A stretch of 64,000 nucleotides of DNA from Burkholderiaceae bacterium (GTDB lineage Bacteria > Pseudomonadota > Gammaproteobacteria > Burkholderiales > Burkholderiaceae_D). Shown here in pieces: positions 33,379-42,532 of this stretch. The stretch covers positions 1 to 64,000 of the forward strand of contig SCTK01000006.1 in the NCBI GenBank assembly GCA_004298905.1, given 5' to 3'. Position 1 is the first letter of the stretch. Every line of letters begins with the position of its first letter. A program made the position numbers and the translations under genes. Under the pieces are notes generated by a model. It was not told the DNA's origin. It saw only the letters and a program-made list of their open reading frames with translations, and searched no databases.

Positions 33379-35139
33379 GTGAGCACACCGAAGCTTGATG
33401 TCCCCAGCCGCGTCCTCTATATGAGGCTGCTCGGCTACGTCCGCCCATACTGGAAAGCGCTGGCGCTCTCACTGCTGGTGACGGCCCTGACGGCGGCGAC
33501 CGAACCACTGCTGCCGGCGCTGATGAAATACATGCTGGATCAGGGTTTCGTCACCAAGGAAGTCACCCGCCCCTGGCTGATTCCGCTGGCGCTGATCGGC
33601 ATTTTCATGTTGCGCGGCATCCTCGGTTATCTGTCGTCCTACGGCATGTCCTGGGTCAGCAACAAGGTGATCACCGACATGCGCGATGCCATGTTTGCCC
33701 GCCTAGTGCGCCTGCCCGCCCAGTATTTTCACGATAACGCTTCCAGCGTGCCGATTACCCGCATTGCCTATAACGTCAACGGTGTGGCGGGAGCAGCCAC
33801 TTCGGTAATCACCGTATTGCTGCGCGACGTCCTCGTCGTGATCGGGCTGCTGACTTACCTGTTTTTTCTGAACTGGCAACTGACGCTGGTCACATTGGTA
33901 ATGGTCCCTGCCATCGCACTCATGATCCGTGTCTTCAGTGGCCGCCTGCGTGCGATGAGCCGCGCAGAGCAGGAAGGCATGGCGCAGATGAATCAAACGC
34001 TGCACGAGAGCGTGGCGTGCAATCGCGTAATCAAGCTGGCCAATGCGGAAACTCTCGTTCTTGCGCGCTTTTCGCGCGTGAACAATGCCTTGCGCGGCTA
34101 CAATATGCGGCAAGGGATTGCCGCTGCTGCTGCCGGTCCATTGGTACAAATTTGCGCCTCGGTCGCAATTGCTGTGGTGGTCTATTTCGCCCTCATTCTG
34201 GCGGCAAAAAATGTCATGACCGTCGGCAGCTTTGTCGCCTTCATCGGTACTATGGCGATGCTGCTCGCGCCGCTCAAGCGGCTGGCTGACGTCAATGCGC
34301 CGCTGCAACGCGGACTGGCCGCCGCCGAAAGTGTGTTCTCGCTGATCGACGAAGTGCCAGAGCAGGATCACGGCACGATTGCACTGGAGCAAGCGCGTGG
34401 CCGCATCGACTTTGAGGACGTCAGTTTTTCCTATCCGCACGCAGAACGCCCGGCGCTGGCGCATGTAAATCTCGCCGTGCAACCGGGCGAAACGATTGCG
34501 CTGGTCGGCCCCTCCGGCGCTGGCAAAACCACCTTCGCCAATCTGCTGCCGCGTTTCTATCATCCGACCGCTGGACAGATTCGTCTCGATGGTCACGATC
34601 TGCAAGACATCACGCTGGCCAGTCTGCGCGCCAATCTCGCGCTGGTAAGTCAGGATGTGATGCTGTTCAACGACACTGTCGCCAACAACATCGCCTACGG
34701 CAGCGGTCGCAATGCCAGCCGCGACGAAATCGAAGCGGCCGCCGCAGCTGCCAATGCGCTCACTTTCATCAATGCGTTGCCCGAAGGCTTTGACACCGTG
34801 ATCGGCGAAAACGGCACCCGCCTTTCCGGCGGCCAGCGCCAGCGCATCGCCATTGCCCGCGCGCTGTTGAAAAACGCACCGGTGCTGATTCTCGATGAAG
34901 CCACCTCGGCGCTCGACAACGAATCGGAACGGCTGGTGCAGGCGGCGCTGGAAAAGCTGATGCAGGGCCGCACCACGCTGGTCATCGCGCACCGCTTGTC
35001 CACCATCGAAAATGCCGACCGCATCGTGGTGCTGCAACACGGCCGTGTGATCGAAATCGGCAGCCACCGCGAACTGGTTGCGCACGACGGCGTGTATGCG
35101 CAACTGTACAAACTGCAATTCTCCGACGAGGCCGCATGA
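33379..35139 (+). CDS. msbA: Lipid A export ABC transporter MsbA
   Basis: 586 residues with a GTG start at 33379. Residues about 20-320 hold six membrane helices of an ABC exporter; the C-terminal nucleotide-binding domain has Walker A GPSGAGKTT (about 377), signature LSGGQRQR (about 482) and LILDEATSALD. Length, half-transporter layout and leading position in an LPS gene cluster support MsbA, the flippase of lipid A-core across the inner membrane. Its TGA overlaps the ATG of the next glycosyltransferase. Other type-1 ABC exporters look alike, but the context decides. Confidence 0.9.
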   Translation: MSTPKLDVPSRVLYMRLLGYVRPYWKALALSLLVTALTAATEPLLPALMKYMLDQGFVTKEVTRPWLIPLALIGIFMLRGILGYLSSYGMSWVSNKVITDMRDAMFARLVRLPAQYFHDNASSVPITRIAYNVNGVAGAATSVITVLLRDVLVVIGLLTYLFFLNWQLTLVTLVMVPAIALMIRVFSGRLRAMSRAEQEGMAQMNQTLHESVACNRVIKLANAETLVLARFSRVNNALRGYNMRQGIAAAAAGPLVQICASVAIAVVVYFALILAAKNVMTVGSFVAFIGTMAMLLAPLKRLADVNAPLQRGLAAAESVFSLIDEVPEQDHGTIALEQARGRIDFEDVSFSYPHAERPALAHVNLAVQPGETIALVGPSGAGKTTFANLLPRFYHPTAGQIRLDGHDLQDITLASLRANLALVSQDVMLFNDTVANNIAYGSGRNASRDEIEAAAAAANALTFINALPEGFDTVIGENGTRLSGGQRQRIAIARALLKNAPVLILDEATSALDNESERLVQAALEKLMQGRTTLVIAHRLSTIENADRIVVLQHGRVIEIGSHRELVAHDGVYAQLYKLQFSDEAA

Positions 35140-36251
35140 GGATCGTGCACACCGAAGCGTCCAACGGCTGGGGCGGACAGGAAATCCGCATCCTCAACGA
35201 AACGCAAGGCATGATCGCGCGCGGTCATGAATTGTTTTTGCTGTGCGCGCCGCACTCGCGCATTTACGAAGAAGCGCGCAAGCGCGGCCTGCATGCCGAA
35301 GCGCTGCCGATTGGCCGCAAAAGTCTGCGTGGCCTGTGCGCGATGCGCCGCTGGCTGAAAAACAACCCGGTCGATGTCGTCAACACACACAGCTCCACCG
35401 ATTCCTGGCTGACCGCACTGGCGTGCACGTTATTGCCTAACCCTCCAGCCATCGTGCGCACCCGCCACATCTCGGCACCCGTGAACAACAGTCTGGGCAC
35501 ACGCTGGCTCTACACTCGCGCCACGCGTCACATCGTCACCACCGGCGAGAAGTTGCGCGAACAACTGATCAATGACAATGGCTATCCGGCCACACAGATT
35601 ACTTCGGTGCCGACCGGAATCGACACACAACGTTTTTCCCCAGGCGACAAAATCGCAGCGCGCGCACAACTCGGCCTCGATCCCAGCCACCACTACATTG
35701 GCATCGTCGCCACCCTGCGCAGCTGGAAAGGTCACTTGCATTTGCTCGAAGCCTTCGCGCAACTGCATGCCCCCGATTGGCGTCTGCTGATCGTCGGCGA
35801 CGGCCCGATGCGCGACGTCATCAAACAACGCATCGTCGATCTCGGTCTGAACGAACGTGTGCAGATGGCAGGCCAACAGGAAAATGTCGAAACCTGGCTG
35901 CAGGCCCTCGATATTTTCTGCCTGCCCTCATATGCCAACGAAGGTGTGCCGCAAGCACTGCTGCAAGCCATGCTAACTGCATTGCCCATCGTCACCACAC
36001 CAGTCGGCAGCATTACGGAAGCGGTGACCGATGCGCACAGCGCGCTGATCGTGCCTCCGCGACAACCTGGGCAATTGGCCTCCGCATTGCGCACATTGAT
36101 TGATGATCCCGCGTTGGCAACACGGCTGGGAGTCGCCGCGCAGGATGTTGCCGCCAATAACTTTGGCTTGATTACGATGCTGAGCAAAATGGAATCGATC
36201 TTCGCACGTGCGTCACAAGAGCACCCCGCATCAACAATGCAGGGCAGATGA
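35136..36251 (+). CDS. Glycosyltransferase family 4
   Basis: 371 residues; ATGA overlap with msbA. GT-B fold: N-terminal EASNGWGGQEIRILNE, then VGIVATLRS-like central strand (YIGIVATLRSWKGHLHLLEA) and the C-terminal donor site YANEGVPQALLQAMLTALP with the two Glu of the EX7E motif changed to E/Q-type spacing. It is a retaining sugar transferase probably acting on lipid A-core or O-antigen; the sugar is unknown. Coupling to msbA suggests co-expression in LPS assembly. Confidence 0.85.
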   Translation: MRIVHTEASNGWGGQEIRILNETQGMIARGHELFLLCAPHSRIYEEARKRGLHAEALPIGRKSLRGLCAMRRWLKNNPVDVVNTHSSTDSWLTALACTLLPNPPAIVRTRHISAPVNNSLGTRWLYTRATRHIVTTGEKLREQLINDNGYPATQITSVPTGIDTQRFSPGDKIAARAQLGLDPSHHYIGIVATLRSWKGHLHLLEAFAQLHAPDWRLLIVGDGPMRDVIKQRIVDLGLNERVQMAGQQENVETWLQALDIFCLPSYANEGVPQALLQAMLTALPIVTTPVGSITEAVTDAHSALIVPPRQPGQLASALRTLIDDPALATRLGVAAQDVAANNFGLITMLSKMESIFARASQEHPASTMQGR

Positions 36252-36310
36252 GTGGTTGCATTCATCCATGCGCCCCCTATAACTATTGACTCTTTTATCA
36301 TCAATAGCCT

Positions 36311-37357
36311 ATGGCCCTAGCCTTGAACCCCGCGCGCGTTCTCGTCATCCATGTCACGCGTATCGGCGATACGCTGATGACCTCACCGGCCTTGTACGCC
36401 ATTGCGCAAGCATTCCCGCAAGCACACCTGACATTCCTCGGCCATCCTAAACGAGCCGAACTCATCGAGAACCTGCCATTTATTTCCAAGGTGGGGAAAA
36501 TCAGTAAGCATTCTGCGCCATGGCGTGACCGTCTATCAGGCCGCCGGTGGGATGTGGCCTTCGTCTATGGCTACGATATCGCTCTTGTCCGCTATGCCTT
36601 GCGCACTTGCGATCGCGTTCTCGCTTTTCGTCAGGCCGACCCCGTCATTAATGCGCAATTGCACGCTATTGGCGAGCGCCCCAGTGACAATTCCATGCAC
36701 ATGGTGGACCAATTTTTGTTGTTGCCAAAATTGTTAGGTATTAAGGAAAGTGGCCGCACTGAACGTTATACAGTCGCCCCTGCCGAGCAGAAGCAAGCGA
36801 CCCAGCAGCTTGCCTTGGATACTCCCCATTCGGCAAGACCGCTGATCGGTCTGGTCATCGAAAGCTTCCCCACCAAACCTTATCGTGATTGGCATGTGAG
36901 CCACTTCATTGAACTCGCAAGAAAAACCCTTGCTCACTACCCAAATGCACATTTCCTGCTGCTTGGTGGAAAAATCACGGCCGAGAAAATCGCTTCACTT
37001 CAAAACGCCCTCGGGCGACACATGACCGTTTATGCTGGTCGGCTCAGTCTGCGCGAAACCGCAGCCATAATGCAGCGCTTGAACCTGTATATTGGGGTCG
37101 ATACTGGGCCTACACACATTGCCGGCGCGCTTGGGATTCCAATGGTGGCGCTGTACCACTGTATGCATCCTGCGAGCAGCTTTAGGCCCTTAGAAAACGA
37201 CCATTGCATCGCTCTTGACCATCCAAATCTCGGTAGTGTGAAATGCAATGAACAGTCCAGCATGTCTGAAATCACCACCACCCAAGTATGGCAGGCCATG
37301 CAATCAATTTTGGAAGGACAGGGTTTGGATTGCACAGCACAGTCAGGACGTTATTGA
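36311..37357 (+). CDS. Glycosyltransferase family 9 (heptosyltransferase-like)
   Basis: 348 residues. N-terminal VLVIHVTRIGDTLMTSPALY and C-terminal NLYIGVDTGPTHIAGALGIP are the acceptor-side and ADP-sugar-side hallmarks of GT9. It ends with a Cys-Met heptosyltransferase-like tail (VKCNEQSSMSEITTTQVW) whose DNA is repeated at 38189-38243. Probably adds a heptose or similar sugar to the LPS core. It follows the msbA-GT4 pair after 59 bp. Confidence 0.87.
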   Translation: MALALNPARVLVIHVTRIGDTLMTSPALYAIAQAFPQAHLTFLGHPKRAELIENLPFISKVGKISKHSAPWRDRLSGRRWDVAFVYGYDIALVRYALRTCDRVLAFRQADPVINAQLHAIGERPSDNSMHMVDQFLLLPKLLGIKESGRTERYTVAPAEQKQATQQLALDTPHSARPLIGLVIESFPTKPYRDWHVSHFIELARKTLAHYPNAHFLLLGGKITAEKIASLQNALGRHMTVYAGRLSLRETAAIMQRLNLYIGVDTGPTHIAGALGIPMVALYHCMHPASSFRPLENDHCIALDHPNLGSVKCNEQSSMSEITTTQVWQAMQSILEGQGLDCTAQSGRY

Positions 37358-37473
37358 GGGGACATCTCAAGGCTTGGCCTTGATTGTTCATGGTGCTGCA
37401 CGCGCGTTTTCTGGTTTGACTGTTATAGCTAGCCACAATCGAGGATACGATTTACCAACACATCAAATGAGCC

Positions 37474-38121
37474 ATGGAAAAAGCAATGGAAAAAATTGAA
37501 TTCGTCAGATTCAACGCCCGGCAAGATAGAACATTTTTCGTTGCGAAGCGCTTCAGCCAATATTTAAATGAGCGTGTTCTTGATGTGGGTTGTTTCGAAG
37601 CGCCATTACGCGGACTGTTAAAGCCGGGCACATATATCGGTGTAGACATGGCTGGCGCACCGGATGTGCACCTTAATCTTGACAGTGCCGAGAGGCTGCC
37701 TTTTGGAGATGGTGAATTTCCTACCGTAATTTGTATTGAAGTACTTGAACACCTGGAGAATTTGCACCGCATGTTTGGAGAACTGGTGCGCGTTAGCCAA
37801 AAACACTTGATTGTGTCGTTACCCAACTGCTGGCGCGATGCCAGACGGCCTATCGAACGTGGCAAAGGAGATTTCGCACATTACGGCCTTCCGGTGGAAA
37901 AACCGCTTGACCGCCATCGCTGGTTTTTTGGCTATGGCCAGGCAAGAACGTTCCTAAATGCAATGGCTGACAAATATCACCTCAAAGTGACCGAAATATT
38001 CGCCACAGAGCAACCTCGAAATAGGCTGGTGCGCTTTCTACGTCGTTTGCGGTACTCCAGGGACGCCTATGCCAATCGCTACGTACAGACTATCTGGGTG
38101 GTTTTTTCTAGAGAGGGATAA
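37474..38121 (+). CDS. Class I SAM-dependent methyltransferase
   Basis: 215 residues with the Methyltransf_11 fold: VLDVGCFEAPLRGLL (SAM glycine motif), YIGVDMAGAPDVHLNLDSA, and the FPTVICIEVLEHLENL motif. In a glycan cluster it may methylate a sugar of the core or O-chain, but small-molecule roles cannot be excluded. Its codon use looks more A+T-rich than msbA, in line with a variable surface-glycan locus. Confidence 0.75.
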   Translation: MEKAMEKIEFVRFNARQDRTFFVAKRFSQYLNERVLDVGCFEAPLRGLLKPGTYIGVDMAGAPDVHLNLDSAERLPFGDGEFPTVICIEVLEHLENLHRMFGELVRVSQKHLIVSLPNCWRDARRPIERGKGDFAHYGLPVEKPLDRHRWFFGYGQARTFLNAMADKYHLKVTEIFATEQPRNRLVRFLRRLRYSRDAYANRYVQTIWVVFSREG

Positions 38122-38187
38122 AGGTCATATGGTCGCAAGGTACGGTTTGAACTTTTATGTGCCATTTATCACACCCACCTCGCCAAC

Positions 38188-38508
38188 ATGAAATGCAACG
38201 AACAATCCAGCATGTCTGAAATCACCACCGCCCGCGTATGGCAACTCAAGCAAAAGTTGAAGCAGCATGGTGTGCCGCTGGTCGCGTGGAATCGCGATGC
38301 GCCACACTACCTCAACCGCCGCCCCTGGCGGCTTGATCTGTTGAACAAGGCGCGACTGCTGGATATCTATGCAACGCATACGCTGATCGACACCCGCACC
38401 TTTTCCGACTGCGTGCTCTATCTGCCGAACGCTGCCGACACCGCACGCTACCATCTAGGGAGCAACCCCGAGGCCACGCTGGCCCGGCTACGCGACCCCG
38501 CCGCATGA
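38188..38508 (+). pseudogene. Chimeric relic: GT9 C-terminus joined to CgeB-like fragment
   Basis: The first ~25 codons (MKCNEQSSMSEITTARVWQ) repeat the C-terminus of the upstream GT9 gene; 38189-38243 matches 37239-37293 with about five changes. The rest (LVAWNRDAPHYLNRRPWRLD, LLDIYATHTLIDTRTF, VLYLPNAADTARYHL) is an internal piece of a CgeB-like glycosyltransferase that would normally be about 350 residues. The open frame of 106 codons therefore looks like a recombination scar. A shorter trace of the same CgeB piece recurs at 42446-42530. Confidence 0.75.
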
Positions 38509-39077
38509 CAAATCGCTGGCTGGGCCGATACACGGCGCGGGTCATCGCAGCATCAGAAGCAGTCGCTTAAGACGTCATGCGCCATGACCATATCGATCCC
38601 AAGCGGCCGACTGTCATTCCAAATGGTATTGATACCACCGCCACATCTTCCGCGTTGTCGCCTGGTCAGGCACGCCAAAATCTGGGATTACCCCCTGATG
38701 CGATTGTGTTGGGTTGTGTTGGCAGGCTGGAACCGCAAAAGGGCCATCGTTTGCTGCTGACCGTGCTTGCCACCCTGCGCAAAAGCCGAGGCGATTGTCC
38801 GCACCTCGTCATTGTTGGGGACAGTTCCCAACGCGAACTGATTCACGCCGCCATCCTTGAGGATGGCCGGTACGGCACACTTGTTCCCTCCAATAATGTC
38901 GACGCACTTCAATCTGCGATTGAGGCTCTCATTGACCAGCCAGAGCGGCGTCTGTCTCTTGGCGCCCTGGGATCTACACGAGTGCGAGATCATTTCAGTG
39001 CAGGTGCCATGGTAAAACGTTTGGAAGCCGTCTACAGCGATGATTTAGCGCAAGGAGAAGAGTCCCCGAAAAAATGA
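38505..39077 (+). pseudogene. Decayed GT4 glycosyltransferase
   Basis: From the ATG at 38505 (overlapping the previous stop) the frame reads TNRWLGRYTARVIAASEAVA, then a TAA at 38568-38570, and continues in the same frame as RHDHIDPKRPTVIPNGID and VLGCVGRLEPQKGHRLLL, both typical of GT4. After LVIVGDSSQREL it jumps to DGRYGTLVPSNNVDALQSAI, omitting about 100 residues that include the donor-binding EX7E region. In-frame stop, internal deletion and missing N-terminal half make it non-functional. Confidence 0.85.
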
Positions 39078-39163
39078 ACAGTCCGGCAAGTGGAAACCCT
39101 GCCGCCTTTAAGCCACGTAAGGAGCAAGAAATGGAGTGGAATCCCCACCTATCGGACTGTTCA
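39075..39163. repeat. 11-bp inverted repeat (tgaacagtccg)
   Basis: tgaacagtccg at 39075-39085 is the exact inverse of 39153-39163. It may be the end of a transposable element, since an IS3-type transposase trace follows directly. Confidence 0.5.
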
Positions 39164-39164
39164 G

Positions 39165-39340
39165 TTTTGCGGGAACGATTCTGACTAGGCGGAGTGCGAG
39201 CGTTTGACTTTATGAAATTCAGCCACTCGATCACCTCGTCCATCGCCTCTCGGTGAGTGGTCAGCCGATGGACAATGTCAATCCAAAATTGGAAGATGGT
39301 GCGGAATCGCTTTGTTATAGAATTTGGTGACCGTATCCAC
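39165..39340 (-). mobile_element. Remnant of an IS3-family transposase (OrfB C-terminus)
   Basis: On the minus strand one frame reads THREAMDEVIEWLNF, matching the region before the last catalytic Glu of IS3-group OrfB; the continuation HKVKRSHSA, equivalent to the usual YNxxRLHSTL, lies in another frame and soon meets a stop. So this is a frameshifted 3' scrap, not an active element. It occupies most of the 343-bp gene-free stretch 39078-39420 and explains the damage to neighbouring glycosyltransferase genes. Confidence 0.65.
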
Positions 39341-39420
39341 GCGCACTGATGATTCCGGGACCACTTACACAAATTTATTTACAGGTTCTTGGACAACCGA
39401 AAAATAAAGGAAGCCTCATC

Positions 39421-40734
39421 ATGAAACAGCCTACTTGGCTACTCACTTTCTCAACGCTCTGGCTAGCCTTAGTCAGTTTTCTTTACCCTATCCCACACAC
39501 AGTTGCTTTGCGCGACCTTGTTCTGTTAGTTGGCTGCGTCGTGCTTATATGGAAACTTAAACCGAAATTTCACCTACCCGATGCACGACTGGCTCGTACG
39601 GCTCTTGTCATTCTTGCTCTGTTGAGCCTGTGGACGCTGGTGCAAACCTCACTGTTTGGCCTGATGCCTCAGCAATCTTTCTCCTTGTGGCACAACTGGC
39701 TAAATTCCATCATCGCCATGTTCCTTGGTATCTTGGTCGGTCAAACCAGCCAACACGACGTGAGTCACGATGCTGCCACAGCACGATTAGTCACAGCAGT
39801 CGCTGCTGCTGCGATATTTCATCTTGTCTGGCTGCTAGGCTATCAACTCTGGCTTACTGTTCTGGATCAATCTTTCTGGGCAAGAACACCCTTCGCCGAA
39901 AAAGATTGGCACGGTGTGATATTGAATTTTCTCTTTGCCTTGCTGCTGGCCGAGGCGTTTTTTCGCAGTATCTGGAAAAACAAATTTCTGCTCGTCAACA
40001 CACCACAGCTTGCCATCCTGATAGTCGCGACCGGCCTAGCTTCCATCACAATAATGGCGCGCATCGCCGTTATAGTCATGGTTGTATTGATCGCCGCAGC
40101 TTGTCTTGCCTACGTTGCCCGCGTGCGTCTATCGCGCAGCATCTTGTTCGGTCTGGCGCTCATTGCCGTCGTCACTCTGAGCATGGTGAGTTGGTCGGTT
40201 ATAAAGGACAAGCGCTGGTCGAATTTCTTGGCTTCGGCAAAAATCGGTATGCAGATCGATACTTATCGCTATTGGCAGGAACCTGGCCGAACACCGCTCC
40301 CCCAAACTGAATCTGGCACTCCTGTCGAGGAATCGGCCTACCTGCGCATCGCTTGGGCAACAGTGGCCTTGCGGGAAATCGAACGACATCCCCTCGGGGT
40401 GGGCTTTGGGTACAAGGCGTTCGGTGTCGCAGTGAACGACCACTATGGCTTGAACACCCTCCTTGAAAGCAGTCACAGTGGCTTGCTGGACTTCACCTTG
40501 GCGAACGGTCTGCCGGGGATCGCTTTGTGGCTGGCCCTTTCAGTAACACTCATGCTACTGGGATGGCGTGCCTTTGCGGCCGGAAGTCCCACCGGCTTGA
40601 TGTTGTTCCTGTTCGTGCTCGGTTATCTGGTGCGTTGCGCACTTGATGGCCAGCTGTCCGGTTGGCGGCTGGAGTGGTATGCGCTCGTTACCGGCCTTCT
40701 CACTGGCATCACGCTACGCCAGCAAAAAAAGTGA
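39421..40734 (+). CDS. O-antigen ligase family protein, copy 1
   Basis: 437 residues from the ATG at 39421 (aagga RBS), chosen because it aligns with the start of copy 2. About ten to twelve membrane helices, a long periplasmic loop (about residues 270-345) containing ESAYLRIAWATVALREIERHP and GVGFGYKAFG, and LESSHSGLLDFTLANGLPG, the Wzy_C/WaaL pattern. WaaL joins O-polysaccharide to lipid A-core at the periplasmic face; polymerase function is the alternative. It is clearly a paralogue of 42533-43846. Confidence 0.82.
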   Translation: MKQPTWLLTFSTLWLALVSFLYPIPHTVALRDLVLLVGCVVLIWKLKPKFHLPDARLARTALVILALLSLWTLVQTSLFGLMPQQSFSLWHNWLNSIIAMFLGILVGQTSQHDVSHDAATARLVTAVAAAAIFHLVWLLGYQLWLTVLDQSFWARTPFAEKDWHGVILNFLFALLLAEAFFRSIWKNKFLLVNTPQLAILIVATGLASITIMARIAVIVMVVLIAAACLAYVARVRLSRSILFGLALIAVVTLSMVSWSVIKDKRWSNFLASAKIGMQIDTYRYWQEPGRTPLPQTESGTPVEESAYLRIAWATVALREIERHPLGVGFGYKAFGVAVNDHYGLNTLLESSHSGLLDFTLANGLPGIALWLALSVTLMLLGWRAFAAGSPTGLMLFLFVLGYLVRCALDGQLSGWRLEWYALVTGLLTGITLRQQKK

Positions 40735-41255
40735 GGCCGGTTCAGATCAATCCGCAAACGCACTTTGGCGGCGGCGAAGTCTATACGGCGTTTTTGTGCC
40801 GCACCTTGTCGGCACTGGGCGTCGAGACCACGCTGTTCGTGCACCCGCGCGCGCACTTCTGGTCTGCCATTGCCCTGCCTGCGGATACCCGCATCGAAAT
40901 TACAGATCGTTTTCTGCCGTGGCCCATGCCTTGCCCGCAGGCCCAGGCTGGCTGCTCGGTCATGCCCCCTGCCTGCCGAACTGCTGGCCGCCGCCAACGC
41001 CCACATGCCGGTGCAGGGCCGCAACCCGCGTGCGTTCGATGGCCACGATCAAACCTTCGCAGTGTCCGGTTGGGTGCTCGATGGTTTACGTGCAGCGCAA
41101 ATTCCCGCCTGGCCGAGAATCCCGCCTTGCGTCATCAATTGGCCGAACTGGCACGCCAACGCGTGGTGCAGGATTACAGTGTAGAACCGATGATAAAAAA
41201 ATTGGAGGGCATCTATGTAGAGGTGCATGAACTGCAATGCAGAGCCGCAATTTAA
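40731..41255 (+). pseudogene. Decayed copy of the GT4 gene downstream
   Basis: Starts GTGA overlapping the O-antigen ligase stop. It reads VRPVQINPQTHFGGGEVYTA, closely matching the intact GT4 at 43843 in DNA as well as protein. Around 40930-40950 the frame shifts (the next homologous piece, HMPVQGRNPRAFDGHDQ, is in another frame), and after IPAWP it jumps back to ENPALRHQLAELARQRVVQD, which is the C-terminus of a GT, omitting most of the donor-binding domain. Frameshifts plus deletion make it a pseudogene. Confidence 0.88.
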
Positions 41256-41331
41256 TCCTGATCAATCAGGATGATTTTTACAAACCGCTGGCACATGCGC
41301 TGGCAGAATAAACACAACCGATTTTTCATCA

Positions 41332-42366
41332 ATGAAAATTCTTGTCAGCTATTTTTTTGGAAAAGACCAGATTCCACTTGGGGATTCCTGTCTGCGAGCG
41401 CTGCACGATCTTGGCCATGACGCTAGGGGATTCCACGCAGCCACGCAACATCCCTGGCACCCATTTTGCCGACAATCCAGTCGAATCCTGCGTGGATTGG
41501 GTTTCTCCAATCTGGATTTATCGAGTCGATTTGGAATTTCCGACACACAGTACCGCAGCAAAAGACTGCTGGATGAAATCGAATTGTTTCGTCCTGACAT
41601 GCTACTCGTCATACGCGGGTACTCCTACCCCAGGAAATTTCTTCAAGAACTCCAAGAGCGATACAAAATTCGCCTTGTAGGCTGGTGTGTCAAGGGCCCC
41701 AACGACTCGGGCGACATACTTGATGATGCCGCCGCCTACGATATATATTTTTGTTCACATACCAACATCCCCGCAACTGCCAGAAAGGGGGAAATTCAGT
41801 ATTTACCGGTTGTCGGTGTTGACAAGCTGCTCTATCACCCACAACCAGGTGAGGAAAGGTCAATCCCCTTGACATTTGTCGGTGGTCATAATCTCCGTCG
41901 CGGCGATTTGATCGGCTCAATTGCAAAACAGATTGGCCACAGCTCCGTGACCATTTACGGCCCCTACTGGAAACGGCTCAGTCGACGTTTCAATCCGCGC
42001 TACTGGTCGTCGGTGAAAGGGCCATGGATAGGCGGGGCGGAACTCAATACCCTGTATAACCGCAGCAAGATCGTTTTGAACATATCGAGCTGGGATTCCA
42101 CCAAGCTAGGAGCTTTGAATATGAGGGTGTTCGATGTGCCAACGGCAGGAGCTTTTCTTTTGACTGAATTCAGTCCCGATCTTGAAAATTACTTCCAGCC
42201 GGGAAAAGAGATTGAAGTCTGGCATAGTCGCACAGAACTTCTTGAGAAAATCGATTTCTATCTTCGCAATGATATTGCGCGGGAACGCATTGCCCAAGCT
42301 GGGTACGAGAAGGCCCTCAAACTGCCGACGTTCTCGGACAAATTTCAAGGCCTGTTCGGCTTATGA
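41332..42366 (+). CDS. CgeB-like glycosyltransferase
   Basis: 344 residues, full length. GT-B-like layout of CgeB family proteins: MKILVSYFFGKDQIPLGDSC, ELFRPDMLLVIRGYSYP, VGWCVKGPNDSGDILDD, LTFVGGHNLRRGDLIGSI, KIVLNISSWDSTKLGALNMR and the late AGAFLLTEFSPDLENYF motif. The family is linked to spore-coat or surface-polysaccharide synthesis; donor unknown. It sits between the two O-antigen ligase modules. Base composition is less G+C-rich than msbA, suggesting exchange. Confidence 0.78.
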   Translation: MKILVSYFFGKDQIPLGDSCLRALHDLGHDARGFHAATQHPWHPFCRQSSRILRGLGFSNLDLSSRFGISDTQYRSKRLLDEIELFRPDMLLVIRGYSYPRKFLQELQERYKIRLVGWCVKGPNDSGDILDDAAAYDIYFCSHTNIPATARKGEIQYLPVVGVDKLLYHPQPGEERSIPLTFVGGHNLRRGDLIGSIAKQIGHSSVTIYGPYWKRLSRRFNPRYWSSVKGPWIGGAELNTLYNRSKIVLNISSWDSTKLGALNMRVFDVPTAGAFLLTEFSPDLENYFQPGKEIEVWHSRTELLEKIDFYLRNDIARERIAQAGYEKALKLPTFSDKFQGLFGL

Positions 42367-42445
42367 GCTTGTACTCTTTGTGCAACGCATCGAATCAAAC
42401 TCGACGCAACGTCAGCTGACCGGAAAATGATCGCTATGTTTAAAA

Positions 42446-42530
42446 CAGCATGATGTGCCACTGGTCACGTAAAATCTCGATGCGCCACACTTCACCTTCA
42501 TTGAAACCAACTGGTTGCTGCCGAACGCTA
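42446..42530 (+). pseudogene. Short second trace of the CgeB-like fragment
   Basis: 42446-42491 matches 38263-38308 at about 40 of 46 positions but carries a TAA in the coding frame, and a further ctgccgaacgct block matches 38432 onward. It is placed directly before the second O-antigen ligase, as the larger relic precedes the first, so it marks the same duplication. Confidence 0.65.
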
Positions 42531-42532
42531 AC

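Noticed and set aside
38188-38508. 106-codon ORF as a genuine small gene
   Set aside because: Its two parts match the tail of one glycosyltransferase and the middle of another, so it is a fusion scar.
38995-39372. 125-codon minus-strand ORF as a gene
   Set aside because: Only a transposase-like core is recognisable, frameshifted, and the start overlaps the decayed GT4.
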